Positions 43,185-51,608 of a DNA stretch of 64,000 nucleotides are shown one piece after another. Location of the stretch: assembly GCF_009765275.1 (NCBI RefSeq), contig NZ_VOPH01000003.1, positions 310,001 to 374,000 on the forward strand, in the 5' to 3' direction. The notes beneath the pieces were generated by a model, which worked only from the letters and a program-made list of their open reading frames with translations, was not told the origin of the DNA and did not search any database. How positions within the stretch are numbered: position 1 is the first letter of the stretch; each line of letters begins with the position of its first letter. Source of the stretch: Chachezhania sediminis. Its GTDB lineage: Bacteria; Pseudomonadota; Alphaproteobacteria; Rhodobacterales; Rhodobacteraceae. A program made the translations under genes and the position numbers.

Positions 43185-44690
43185 ATGGACCTTTTCGACA
43201 ACATGATCCTGGGCTTTTCAGTCGCCGTGTCGTGGTCGAGCCTTCTGGCCTGTTTCATCGGCGTCAGCTTGGGCACCTTCATCGGCGTCCTGCCGGGGGT
43301 GGGGGCGCTGGCCGGGATCTCTCTTCTGATGCCGCTGACATTCAACCAGACGCCCACGGATGCCATCGTGATGCTGGCCGGTATCTACTATGGCTCGATC
43401 TACGGCGGGTCCACCGCAGCGATCCTGCTGAACCTGCCCGGATCGGTCACGTCCGCCGTTACCTGCTTCGACGGCTACCCGATGGCGCAGCAGGGCCGCG
43501 CCGGCAAGGCGCTGGCCATGACCACGCTGGCCAGCTTCATCGGCGGCTGCTTTTCCATCGTGCTGATGATGGGCTTTGCCGCGCCCCTGGTGGCGGTGGC
43601 GCAAAGCTTTGGCAGCCCGGAATACTTCGCGATGACCATCCTGGGGCTTCTCGCGGCCTCGACCCTGTCGCAGGGCTCGCCCGTCAAGGGCATCGCCATG
43701 GTGGTCGTGGGCCTGATCGTCGGGCTGGTGGGCACCGACATCCAGTCCGGCGTCGCCCGCTTTACCTTCGGCTCGCGCGAGTTGCTGGACGGGATCTCTC
43801 TGGTCGTGCTGGCCATGGGTCTTTTCGGCGTTTCCGAGATCCTGGTGAACTTCACCGACATGCACCGGGCCCGGTCGCGGCAGGACGTCGACACCAGCTG
43901 GGGCGCGATGATGCCGTCGAAACAGGAATGGAAGGACAGCACCGGTGCGCTGGGGCGCGGGTCCGTCATCGGCGCCGTCATCGGCATCCTGCCCGGCGCA
44001 GGCGCGGCCATCGCCGCCTTCATCGCCTATTCGGTCGAAAAGAAGCTGTCCAGGACCCCCGAACGGTTCGGGAATGGCGCGATCGAGGGGCTGGCCGCAG
44101 CGGAAACCGCCAACAACTCGGCCGCGCAGGCGGCCTTCATCCCGACAATGAGCCTGGGCATCCCCGGGTCCGCCACCATGGCGCTGCTTCTGGGTGCGCT
44201 TCTGATTCACGGGGTGCAACCCGGGCCGCTGGTGATCCAGACCAACCCGGACCTGTTCTGGGGCCTGATCGCCAGCTTCTGGATCGGCAACCTGATGCTG
44301 CTGGTGCTGAACCTGCCGATGATCGGGATCTGGGTCAGGATGCTGATGATCCCCTATCACATCCTGTATCCCTGCATCCTGTTCTTCATCTGCCTGGGCG
44401 CCTTTTCGGCCCGCAACAACCCGGTCGACATCCTGCTGGTCATCCTTTTCGGCCTGATGGGCTATGGGATGAAGCTTCTGCAACTGCCGGCGGCGCCCCT
44501 TCTGCTGGGCCTCGTCCTTGGCCCGATGGCAGAGGAGCACTTCCGCCGCTCGCTGCTGCTGTCACGGGGCGATCCGACCGTCTTCATCACCCAGCCGATC
44601 AGCGGGGGCCTTCTGGCCGTCGCGGCGCTTGTCGTGGCTTCGACCGTCTGGACCTCGGTGAAACGCAAGCGGCTGCAACACGCGGCCTAG
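43185..44690 (+). CDS. Tripartite tricarboxylate transporter permease TctA
   Basis: Large membrane subunit of 501 residues with ten to twelve helices. Family-defining blocks are GTFIGVLPGVGALAGISLLM, GIYYGSIYGGSTAAILLNLP and the second pseudo-repeat GAVIGILPGAGAAIAAFIAY with IPTMSLGIPGSATMALLLGA. It imports a carboxylate driven by an ion gradient, fed by the TctC receptor. It follows the TRAP genes and CoA enzymes in the same direction. Confidence 0.92.
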   Translation: MDLFDNMILGFSVAVSWSSLLACFIGVSLGTFIGVLPGVGALAGISLLMPLTFNQTPTDAIVMLAGIYYGSIYGGSTAAILLNLPGSVTSAVTCFDGYPMAQQGRAGKALAMTTLASFIGGCFSIVLMMGFAAPLVAVAQSFGSPEYFAMTILGLLAASTLSQGSPVKGIAMVVVGLIVGLVGTDIQSGVARFTFGSRELLDGISLVVLAMGLFGVSEILVNFTDMHRARSRQDVDTSWGAMMPSKQEWKDSTGALGRGSVIGAVIGILPGAGAAIAAFIAYSVEKKLSRTPERFGNGAIEGLAAAETANNSAAQAAFIPTMSLGIPGSATMALLLGALLIHGVQPGPLVIQTNPDLFWGLIASFWIGNLMLLVLNLPMIGIWVRMLMIPYHILYPCILFFICLGAFSARNNPVDILLVILFGLMGYGMKLLQLPAAPLLLGLVLGPMAEEHFRRSLLLSRGDPTVFITQPISGGLLAVAALVVASTVWTSVKRKRLQHAA

Positions 44691-44761
44691 GACCCGGTGC
44701 CCCGGAGGAGGGAGGCGCCAATCAACAGGCCCGCAAAGGGCCAGAACGGGAGGAAAAGAAA

Positions 44762-45730
44762 ATGTCCCTGAAATCCAAGATGGTGGGTCTGGCCATCGGG
44801 CTTGCCCTGGCCACCCCGGCGCTGGCCGACGATTTTCCGTCGAAGCCGATCACCTGGATCGTGCCCTATACTGCAGGAGGCATCACCGACACCCGCTCGC
44901 GCCTGATCGCCGACGAATTCGCGAAGGCCCTGGGAGAGACGGTGGTGGTCGAAAACAAGCCCGGCGCCGGTGGCACGCTGGGGCTGGAATATGTCGCCCG
45001 CGCCGATCCCGACGGCTATACGATCATCTACGGCACGCTGGGCACGCTGGCTGCGGCGCCGTCGCTTTACAAGACGCTGCGCTATGACCCGCTGGCGGAC
45101 TTCGAATCCGTCCACATGATGGCGTCGTCCCCCAACACGCTGATCGCCTGGAAGGACACGCCCTACAACAACGTTCAGGAACTTGTGGCCTATGCCAGGG
45201 ACCATCCGGGCGAGGTGACGGTGGGACTGGCGGGCATCGGCACCGGCACGCACCTGGCGTCCGAACTGTTCATGAACGCCACCGGGATCGAGATGCTGCA
45301 GGTTCCCTACAAGGGATCCGCGCCCATGCTGAATGACCTGATCGCCGGGCGGCTGGACGTGGCCTTCGACTATGCCGTGTCAACGCTGGGTCACCAGCAG
45401 TCGGGCGCGATAAAGGTGCTGGGCGTGACCGGAGAGGACCGGCTGGACCTGTTCCCCGACGCCATGACGATGGCGGAATCGGGCTTTCCGGAAGCCACGA
45501 CTGGGTCGTGGTCCGGCATCTTCGTGCCTGCGGGAACGCCCCCGGACCGGGTGGCGATCCTGACCGACGCCTTCGATACGGCGATGAAGACCGACAAGGT
45601 GCAGGACGCAATGGCCAAGGTGCAAAGTATCTTCATGGACATGGACGGGGCGGAAATGGACGCTTATGTCGCCGCCGAACGCGACCGCTGGACCCGGATC
45701 ATCGAGGCGGCGGGGATCGAGAAGCGCTGA
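44762..45730 (+). CDS. Tripartite tricarboxylate transporter receptor TctC
   Basis: Periplasmic receptor of 322 residues, Bug/TctC family. Signal peptide MSLKSKMVGLAIGLALATPA, cleaved at LAD. The mature start FPSKPITWIVPYTAGGITDT and VVVENKPGAGGTLGLEYVAR are the two ligand-binding loops of this family. GGGAGGAAAAGAA precedes the ATG. The ligand is a carboxylate of unknown kind. It ends the catabolic operon and is followed by an intrinsic terminator. Confidence 0.9.
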   Translation: MSLKSKMVGLAIGLALATPALADDFPSKPITWIVPYTAGGITDTRSRLIADEFAKALGETVVVENKPGAGGTLGLEYVARADPDGYTIIYGTLGTLAAAPSLYKTLRYDPLADFESVHMMASSPNTLIAWKDTPYNNVQELVAYARDHPGEVTVGLAGIGTGTHLASELFMNATGIEMLQVPYKGSAPMLNDLIAGRLDVAFDYAVSTLGHQQSGAIKVLGVTGEDRLDLFPDAMTMAESGFPEATTGSWSGIFVPAGTPPDRVAILTDAFDTAMKTDKVQDAMAKVQSIFMDMDGAEMDAYVAAERDRWTRIIEAAGIEKR

Positions 45731-45739
45731 AGCAGGGAA

Positions 45740-45771
45740 GGGCCCGCCGGATTGGCGGGCCCTGTCCTTTT
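45740..45771 (+). terminator. Intrinsic terminator of the TRAP/TTT catabolic operon
   Basis: Stem GGGCCCGCC/GGCGGGCCC (45740-45748 with 45754-45762), loop GGATT, then TGTCCTTTT. It begins ten bases after the tctC stop. Confidence 0.85.
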
Positions 45772-45912
45772 GCAGCCGGGAAACCTATGCTCATGGCCCC
45801 AACCCCTGCAGACCCGCGGTGCGTCAGCGCCGCATCGCGTCCGAGGCCGCCCGGCCGGATGCGGTACGCTTCCGGTCCGGCGCAGTCGAGGGCGCGATCG
45901 CCTGCACCGGCC

Positions 45913-46662
45913 CTAACGCCCGCCAGTCACCTCGATGCACTGGGCGGAAATGAAATCCGCCATGGTCGAGGCATAGAACAGCACCACCTTGGCCACGTCC
46001 GTCGTCTCGCCCAGCCGGGGCAGGGGCGTCAGGCCTTTCGACTTCGCTTCCAGCTTGTCGAAATCCTTGCGCGCCCTCAGCCGCGGCGTGGCGATCAGGC
46101 CCGGGGCCACCGCGTTCACGGTGATGTTGAATGCCCCCGCCTCGCGCGCCAGTGCATTGGTCAGGCCCAGAAGCCCGGCCTTGGCCGAGGAATAGTTCGT
46201 CTGCCCCTTGGTTCCCTGCGCCGCCATCGACGAGATGTTGACGATCCGGCCCCAGTTCCGTTCCATCATCCCGGGCAGGACCGCGCGGCAGCAATGGAAT
46301 GTCCCCTTCAGCACCGTGTTGTGGACAATGTCCCAATCCTCGTCCTGCATCTTCAGCATGTACATGTCGCGGCTGAAGCCGGCGTTGTTCACCAGGATGT
46401 CGATACCCCCCAGCGCCGCGGCAACGTCGGCAAAGCCTGCCGCCACTGCGTCCTTGTCGGTGATGTCGCAGGCCGCTGCATGGACGGTGGCGCCGGGCAC
46501 CGCCTCCTCCAGTGCTGCCTTGGCCTCTGCCGCCGCGTCCGGATTCCGGTCCAGAAGCGCCACGCTGGCCCCTTCGGCCGCCATCAGCCGGGCCGTTTCC
46601 CGCCCGATGGCACCGCCACCCCCCGTCACCACGGCAACGCGTCCCGTCAGACCAAGATCCAT
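45913..46662 (-). CDS. Short-chain dehydrogenase/reductase (FabG-like)
   Basis: Classical SDR of 249 residues. Cofactor motif TGGGGAIGRETARLM with Asp after strand two (ALLDRNPDA), which favours NAD(H). NNAG at about residue 92, the catalytic Ser in ISSMAAQGTKG and the Tyr-Lys pair in YSSAKAGLLGLTNALA are present. Such enzymes act as 3-hydroxyacyl-CoA or alcohol dehydrogenases. It is divergent from the DUF35/thiolase-like operon across an AT-rich control region and may oxidise a hydroxyacyl-CoA of the same pathway. Alternatively it is a 3-oxoacyl-ACP reductase, less likely by context. Confidence 0.87.
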   Translation of the reverse strand: MDLGLTGRVAVVTGGGGAIGRETARLMAAEGASVALLDRNPDAAAEAKAALEEAVPGATVHAAACDITDKDAVAAGFADVAAALGGIDILVNNAGFSRDMYMLKMQDEDWDIVHNTVLKGTFHCCRAVLPGMMERNWGRIVNISSMAAQGTKGQTNYSSAKAGLLGLTNALAREAGAFNITVNAVAPGLIATPRLRARKDFDKLEAKSKGLTPLPRLGETTDVAKVVLFYASTMADFISAQCIEVTGGR

Positions 46663-46801
46663 GACATCCTCCCCAGGATATTCGGTACTCTAATTTACTC
46701 TTGGGTAGAAATATCTCATCGATGTCAGTAAAGATCAATATTATCAATTGATTTTAAAAATATAAATATTTTACTATAAGGTAAGTTAATGGGAGGATGC
46801 A
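46663..46801. promoter_or_regulatory. AT-rich divergent promoter region with twin TTTACT-N4-GGTA boxes
   Basis: The most AT-rich stretch of the window. TTTACTCTTGGGTA (46694-46707) and TTTACTATAAGGTA (46770-46783) share TTTACT-N4-GGTA; the second is part of the dyad TTAC-TATAAG-GTAA. One box lies near each of the two divergent genes, as expected for operators of a common regulator. The form recalls MerR- or TetR-type operators of acyl-CoA degradation genes; that is inference. GGGAGGA at 46791-46797 is the ribosome site of the DUF35 gene. Confidence 0.5.
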
Positions 46802-47221
46802 ATGAAGCTTGAGAAACCCGACCTTTGTGCGCCGGGTGCGGGACATGGCACGCACGGGCCGCGCCTGGTGCTGAAGGCGGGCCTCTGCGCCGCCTGCGGC
46901 CAGGTTCATTTCCCAAAGACCGAATTCGGCTGCCCGCGCTGCGGGGCGGCCCCGGACCGGGTTGCGCTTCATGCGCTGGACGGTGCGGCGCGGCTTTTGG
47001 CCTTTGCCACCATTCACACCCGGCTCAGCCCGCTGATCACGCCTCCCTGCGTGGTGGGTGAGGCCGAAGTCGCCCCCGGCATCGTCGAAGAAGTTATGCT
47101 GGTGGGCGACGAGATGCTCTATGCCGACGGGATGGCGCTGCGCGCTGTCGGCATCCCCGTCGCCCGCGGCGACCGCCAGTTGATGGCCATCCGTTTCGAA
47201 CCGGCGGAGGACGCGGCATGA
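46802..47221 (+). CDS. DUF35 / OB-fold zinc-ribbon acyl-CoA-associated protein
   Basis: A 139-residue partner protein with a rubredoxin-like zinc ribbon (CAACGQVHFPKTEFGCPRCG, about residues 29-48) followed by an OB-fold. DUF35 proteins bind to thiolase-like enzymes and hold the CoA part of the substrate, as in Ltp2-ChsH2 aldolase and the BbsAB thiolase. Its stop overlaps the start of the thiolase-like gene (ATGA), the strongest sign that the two form one enzyme. Confidence 0.82.
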   Translation: MKLEKPDLCAPGAGHGTHGPRLVLKAGLCAACGQVHFPKTEFGCPRCGAAPDRVALHALDGAARLLAFATIHTRLSPLITPPCVVGEAEVAPGIVEEVMLVGDEMLYADGMALRAVGIPVARGDRQLMAIRFEPAEDAA

Positions 47222-48363
47222 CCGTCCTGAAGGATCTGCGCCCGGTCTATGTCGTGGGCGTCGGCATGCATCGCTATCAGTTCGCCTCCGACACGAACTA
47301 CATCCACATGGGGTTGACGGCGCTTCGCGCCGCGCTGGCCGACGCTGGGCTGGAATTCCCGCAGATCGAAAGCGCTTTCGTCGGGTGTACCGGCATCGGC
47401 ATGGCCGCGGGCCGGATCATGTTCAACCACATCGGCTCGACCGGACTGGCCGTGACGCAGTGCGAAAACGCCTCGGCCTCGGGCTCCTCCGCCTTCCAGC
47501 TGGCCTGCCTCGAAGTCGCGGCGGGCCGGCGAGAGGTCTCGCTGGCGCTGGGCGTCGACAAGTACGGCGACCAGGTCCGGGCCATCAACAAGGAAGGGGT
47601 GGGCCGCCTGTCCGACACGGCGGCGATCCCGCTGGTCCGCTATGCGCTGCTGGCGGAATACCTGAAAAAGGAAAAGGGACTGCAGCCAGAAGACCTGGCC
47701 ATGGTCGCCGCCAAGAACCACACGAACGGGTCGAAAAACCCCTTTGCCCAGTTCCAGAAGGCCCGCTCGGTCCAGGATATCCTGGCCGCCAAGCCGGTCA
47801 TGGGCGATTTCACGTCGCCGATGTGCACTCCCCGCGGCGAAGGCGCAGCCGCCGCCATCGTCTGTTCCGCGGCCGCGCTTAAGGATCTGGGGCTGACGGG
47901 GGAACCGATCCGCGTCCTGTCCTCGACCCTGCAATCCGAACGCCCGCAGGTGGGCCGCGAAATGGGCAGCGTCGCCGTCGCCCGCGCCGTGGCGGAAAAA
48001 ACCTATGAAGAGGCGGGGATCACGGCGCAGGACCTCGACATCGTCGAACTGCACGATGCCTTCGCGATCGAGGAACTGCTCTATGTCGAAACCTTCGGCC
48101 TTTGCCCGACGGGAGAGGGACATTTCTGGATCCGTTCGGGCGCGGCCGAAATCAATGGCGAGGTTGCGGTGAACCCTTCGGGCGGGTTGCTGGCGCAGGG
48201 CCACCCCCTGGGCCCGACCGGCATCGGCCAGGTGCATGAAATCGTCCACCAGCTGCGCGGCACCGCGGGACCGCGCCAGCACAGGGGCGCCACCACGGGC
48301 ATGGCCCACATGATCGGCCTCGGTTCGATCTCCATCGCGCATGTGTTGAGGAAAGAGACATGA
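47218..48363 (+). CDS. Thiolase-like protein without the catalytic Cys (probable aldolase/lyase)
   Basis: A 381-residue protein of the SCP-x/lipid-transfer thiolase group. The C-terminal half is typical: VELHDAFAIEELLYVETFGL, VNPSGGLLAQGHPLGPTGIG with the active His, and GMAHMIGLGSISIAHVL. But where thiolases have NNNCSTGS or ENACASGS, this protein reads ENASASGS: the nucleophile Cys is Ser86 (a Cys lies at 82). Loss of this Cys is known in the thiolase-fold retro-aldolases Ltp2 and Sal1 of steroid side-chain breakdown, which also need a DUF35 partner, encoded here just before. A retro-aldol cleavage of a 3-hydroxyacyl-CoA is therefore the best guess. Confidence 0.8.
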   Translation: MTVLKDLRPVYVVGVGMHRYQFASDTNYIHMGLTALRAALADAGLEFPQIESAFVGCTGIGMAAGRIMFNHIGSTGLAVTQCENASASGSSAFQLACLEVAAGRREVSLALGVDKYGDQVRAINKEGVGRLSDTAAIPLVRYALLAEYLKKEKGLQPEDLAMVAAKNHTNGSKNPFAQFQKARSVQDILAAKPVMGDFTSPMCTPRGEGAAAAIVCSAAALKDLGLTGEPIRVLSSTLQSERPQVGREMGSVAVARAVAEKTYEEAGITAQDLDIVELHDAFAIEELLYVETFGLCPTGEGHFWIRSGAAEINGEVAVNPSGGLLAQGHPLGPTGIGQVHEIVHQLRGTAGPRQHRGATTGMAHMIGLGSISIAHVLRKET

Positions 48364-49154
48364 CCTGGGACACCCTCCTCTATGACCTGCACGACGATGG
48401 CGTGGCCGTCGTCACGCTGAACCGGCCCGACCGGATGAACACGCTGGGCGGTTCGATGAAGCCGGACCTGCATGACCTGTTTATGAATGTCATGCTGAAC
48501 GACCGGAACGTCCGCTGCGTGGTCCTGACAGGGCAGGGGGATCGGGCCTTCTGCGCCGGCGCCGACATCAAGGAACGCGCCGCCAATCGCCCCGTCCCGG
48601 CGGAATATTTTGCGAAACAGAAATACACCCACGACCTCTTCTCCGGCATCGAGGAGTTCGAACGCCCGGTCATCGCCGCCATCAACGGCGTAGCCTTGGG
48701 CGGCGGCTGCGAACTGGCCCTTTGCGCCGATATCCGCATCGCCGCCGACACCGCGCGTATCGGTCTGACCGAGGTGAAGCTGGGCGTCCTGCCCGCCGCC
48801 GGCGGCACCCAGCGCCTGCCGCGCCTGATCGGCGAGGCCCGCGCGAAGGAGTTGATGTTTACCGGCCGCATGCTCTCTGCCGCCGAGGCGCTGCAGCTGG
48901 GCCTGGTCAGCCATGTCGTGCCCCCGGCCGACCTGATGGACACGGCCCTGACGCTGGCCCGGGACATCGCCGCGAAACCGCCCCTGTCCGTTTCCTTCAT
49001 CAAGCAGGCGGTCCATGCCGGCCTGCAGGTGGGGATCGAGGCCGGGCTGGATTACGAACGCTATGCCGCCGCCATGCTGATGGACAGCGAGGACCGCAGG
49101 GAAGGCTTCGCCGCCTTCCTGGAAAAGCGCCCGCCGGTCTTCAGGGGGCGGTAG
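48360..49154 (+). CDS. Enoyl-CoA hydratase
   Basis: A 264-residue crotonase with both catalytic Glu residues in place: GGGCELALCADI (about residue 118) and TEVKLGVLPAAGGTQRLPR (about 139). FCAGADIKERAA forms the oxyanion loop. It hydrates a 2-enoyl-CoA to the 3-hydroxyacyl-CoA, which would be the substrate of the thiolase-like/DUF35 protein encoded upstream and overlapping by four bases (ATGA). Unlike the crotonase at 27657, this one looks like an ordinary hydratase. Confidence 0.87.
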   Translation: MTWDTLLYDLHDDGVAVVTLNRPDRMNTLGGSMKPDLHDLFMNVMLNDRNVRCVVLTGQGDRAFCAGADIKERAANRPVPAEYFAKQKYTHDLFSGIEEFERPVIAAINGVALGGGCELALCADIRIAADTARIGLTEVKLGVLPAAGGTQRLPRLIGEARAKELMFTGRMLSAAEALQLGLVSHVVPPADLMDTALTLARDIAAKPPLSVSFIKQAVHAGLQVGIEAGLDYERYAAAMLMDSEDRREGFAAFLEKRPPVFRGR

Positions 49155-49158
49155 GACG

Positions 49159-50196
49159 GTGACGGCCGAAACCCGCTCCGACCCCTTGCACGACGCCTAC
49201 AAGCCGCTTTTCGAAACGCGGCTGACAAGGCTGTTCGGCATGCGCCATCCGGTGATGGTCGGCGGCATGATGTTCCATTCCAGGGCCGACTTCGTTGCCG
49301 CCTGCGCCCGGGCCGGCACCATGGCCTTCCTGACCGCCAAGTCCTGTCGCGACGCCCGCGAACTGCGCGCGAACCTCACCCGTTGCACCGACCTCGCCGA
49401 AGGCGCCCCGTGGGGCCTGAACCTCTCGATCTCGCGCTTCCGCCCGAACGACATCGTCGATGCGGCCCTGGATCTTGCCGCCGAACTCGGGATCACGCGG
49501 TTCGAAACCTCTGGCAGCTTTCCCGGCGACGTGCTTCGCCGTATCCACGACATGGGTGGCGTGGTGATCCACAAGGCGACGCAGCTTCGCCACGCGATCA
49601 AGGCGGCCGAAGGCGGCGCTGACGCGCTGATCGTCGTGGGAGCCGAAGCCGGGGGGCACCCCGGCACCAATCCGCACCCGTCCCACGTCATTCTGGCGGA
49701 ACTGCTGAAGCACACCGATGTCCCGGTGGCCATCGGCGGTGGAATCGGTACCGGCCGCCAGATCCTGGGCGCGCTGGCGCAAGGCGCGGATGCCGCCGTC
49801 GTCGTCTCGCGCCTGCTGACCGCGACCGAGATTCGGGTCCACGACAACTACCGAACCCGCATGGTGCAAGCCGGCATCGACGATTCCATCGTGGTCCTGG
49901 GCAGCATCAAGGACACCTGGCGCGTCCTGCGCAATGCCACCTCCGAATGGGTCGCCGCACGGGAAAAGGAACTGGGAGACACGGCCACCCACGCCGCCTT
50001 CGGCGAGGTCCTGAAAGGCGCCTATGCCCGCGAACACGCCTATGCCGGCGGCGACATGGACCGGGGCATGATGTCCTGCTCTTCGGCCGTGGCCCATGCC
50101 GACCGCATCGCGCCCGCGGGCGACATCCTCTACCAACTCATGCGGGAAACGGACGAAGCCGCCCGCGCGCTGGCCAATCTCGCCCACCGCCCCTGA
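49159..50196 (+). CDS. Nitronate monooxygenase-like FMN protein
   Basis: A 345-residue TIM-barrel flavoprotein of the 2-nitropropane dioxygenase/NMO family. MRHPVMVGGMMFHSRADFVA at the N-terminus, DALIVVGAEAGGHPG and PVAIGGGIGTGRQILGALAQ (phosphate-binding loop for FMN) with GADAAVVVSRLL are conserved. In CoA-degradation operons such proteins are often 2-enoyl-CoA reductases (FabK- or enoyl-reductase-like) rather than nitronate oxidases, which may be the case here. Starts at GTG 49159, five bases after the hydratase stop, with a G-rich site upstream. A dispersed repeat starts right after its stop. Confidence 0.8.
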   Translation: MTAETRSDPLHDAYKPLFETRLTRLFGMRHPVMVGGMMFHSRADFVAACARAGTMAFLTAKSCRDARELRANLTRCTDLAEGAPWGLNLSISRFRPNDIVDAALDLAAELGITRFETSGSFPGDVLRRIHDMGGVVIHKATQLRHAIKAAEGGADALIVVGAEAGGHPGTNPHPSHVILAELLKHTDVPVAIGGGIGTGRQILGALAQGADAAVVVSRLLTATEIRVHDNYRTRMVQAGIDDSIVVLGSIKDTWRVLRNATSEWVAAREKELGDTATHAAFGEVLKGAYAREHAYAGGDMDRGMMSCSSAVAHADRIAPAGDILYQLMRETDEAARALANLAHRP

Positions 50197-50261
50197 CTTC
50201 TTTGATCTCCAAATATCTCGGGGGAGGCGCGCGCAAAGCGCGCGGCGGGGGCAGAGCCCCC
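50197..50261 (+). repeat. Dispersed intergenic repeat, copy F (fills a convergent gap)
   Basis: CTTCTTTGATCTCCAAATA, TCTCGGGGG, middle hairpin CGCGCGC-AAA-GCGCGCG, then GGGGGC-AGA-GCCCCC. It begins on the base after one gene's stop and ends on the base before the stop codon of the convergent gene, so the repeat is the whole 65-base intergenic region and probably terminates both. Confidence 0.78.
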
Positions 50262-51362
50262 TTACGCCGGCGGCCGCATGTCCCCCGGCGGGATGGTCCG
50301 TGCGAAAAGCTTCGCCACCGCCACAGACAAGACGATCCGCACGACATGGTGCGAAGTCACGTAAATGACCGAAATATGCAGCGACAGCGCCACCAGCGAC
50401 ATCTCGGCCAGCCCGCCCGGTGCGAAGGCAAGAACCACTGCCTCGACGCGCTCGTCCACCAGCTGGTGCAGCAGCAGCCCGGCACCTATCGCCAGCACCA
50501 TGGTGAAGATCACGTTCATGAAGGCCAGCGTCAGGGCCGTGAAGAACATCGACGGCCGCATCCCCACGAACCGCGTCCCCAGTGCCACCCCGATGATCAG
50601 CTGGGTGACGGAAATCAGGTAACGCGGCGGGGCCGACTCCAGCAGCCCCGTCAGATGCGCCGCGCCCGAGGCCAGGATCGGTCCGGTAATCAGGTAGGCC
50701 GGCAGCTTCAGCTTCCTGCCCAGGAAGAAGCCCGCAACCCCCACGACCAGCTGCCAGAAGGCCTCAGTCGGCGTGAAGGGCGCCCCCGGCAGCGGCATCG
50801 CGGCGCCTGCGGCCGATCCCACGGCGCCGCCTTGTGCCAGTGAAAAGGCCAGCGGCACCAGCACGATGGTCAGGATCAGCCGCAGGAACTGAAGCGCCGT
50901 CAGCATCGGCACGTCTGCGCCGTTCTCCTCTCCCATCTGGATGCACTCGATCAGCCCGCCGGGCACGGCCGAATAATAGGCCGTGACCTTCGACAGCCGC
51001 CCCACCAGCCGGAAGCCGCGATAGCCCACGTAATGCGCCACCGGGATATAGACGAAGATCGCCAGCAACGACGGCCACCAGGTCCTGAGCTCGTCCAGGA
51101 TCTTCGGCGTGAAGGCCGATCCGATCGACAGCCCGATGATCGGGATGAAGAACATCCGCAGCCAGAACGGCACCTTGGGCGGATGGCCTTCCAGTCGGAA
51201 CCCGAAGATGGAAATCGCACCCACCGCCACGACGGAGCCCAGAAGCATCGGGATCGGCAGGCCCAGCCACTTCGCCGCGAAGCCCCCGGCGATGCCGGCC
51301 CCGAAGACGGTGACCAGCATCAGGGGGTGGATCTCTTCGCCGGCTATTCTGAAACTTCTCAT
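50262..51362 (-). CDS. AbrB-family membrane protein (PF05145 type)
   Basis: Integral membrane protein of 366 residues with about ten helices in two related halves; each half has the pattern GxPxPxLLGS / KLPAYLITGP. VTAYYSAVPGGLIECIQMGE and VEAVVLAFAPGGLAEMSLVA are the paired conserved loops of this family, once named after ammonia monooxygenase and believed to be transporters or regulators; no substrate is established. The start is set at 51362 (MRSFRIAGEE), where similarity begins; longer in-frame starts up to 51539 would add a Pro/Arg-rich tail, and no good ribosome site decides between them. Confidence 0.8.
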   Translation of the reverse strand: MRSFRIAGEEIHPLMLVTVFGAGIAGGFAAKWLGLPIPMLLGSVVAVGAISIFGFRLEGHPPKVPFWLRMFFIPIIGLSIGSAFTPKILDELRTWWPSLLAIFVYIPVAHYVGYRGFRLVGRLSKVTAYYSAVPGGLIECIQMGEENGADVPMLTALQFLRLILTIVLVPLAFSLAQGGAVGSAAGAAMPLPGAPFTPTEAFWQLVVGVAGFFLGRKLKLPAYLITGPILASGAAHLTGLLESAPPRYLISVTQLIIGVALGTRFVGMRPSMFFTALTLAFMNVIFTMVLAIGAGLLLHQLVDERVEAVVLAFAPGGLAEMSLVALSLHISVIYVTSHHVVRIVLSVAVAKLFARTIPPGDMRPPA

Positions 51363-51608
51363 GTGGCAGCCGGGCTTTCTTCGATGTATCTCTGGCGCGT
51401 GGCGCGTCGTCGGGCAGGGGGCCAATGTGGGGCCGCCTGCCGGGACCGGACGGAAGTCCGGCACAGGGGCAAGGCCGTGATCCGTCGGCAACCGGTCCGG
51501 GATGCGGTTCGTGTTAGACCGCGGAAATTTATGGCGCAAGTCGCAGTATTTACTTTCGGGACAGTGCGCCTAACGTGACGTAGGCAGGGATCGACAGGAG
51601 AACTTGGC

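Noticed and set aside
49159-50196. Calling this gene a true nitronate-detoxifying enzyme
   Set aside because: Family similarity is clear, but the CoA-degradation context makes an enoyl-reductase-like role at least as likely, so only the family name is given.
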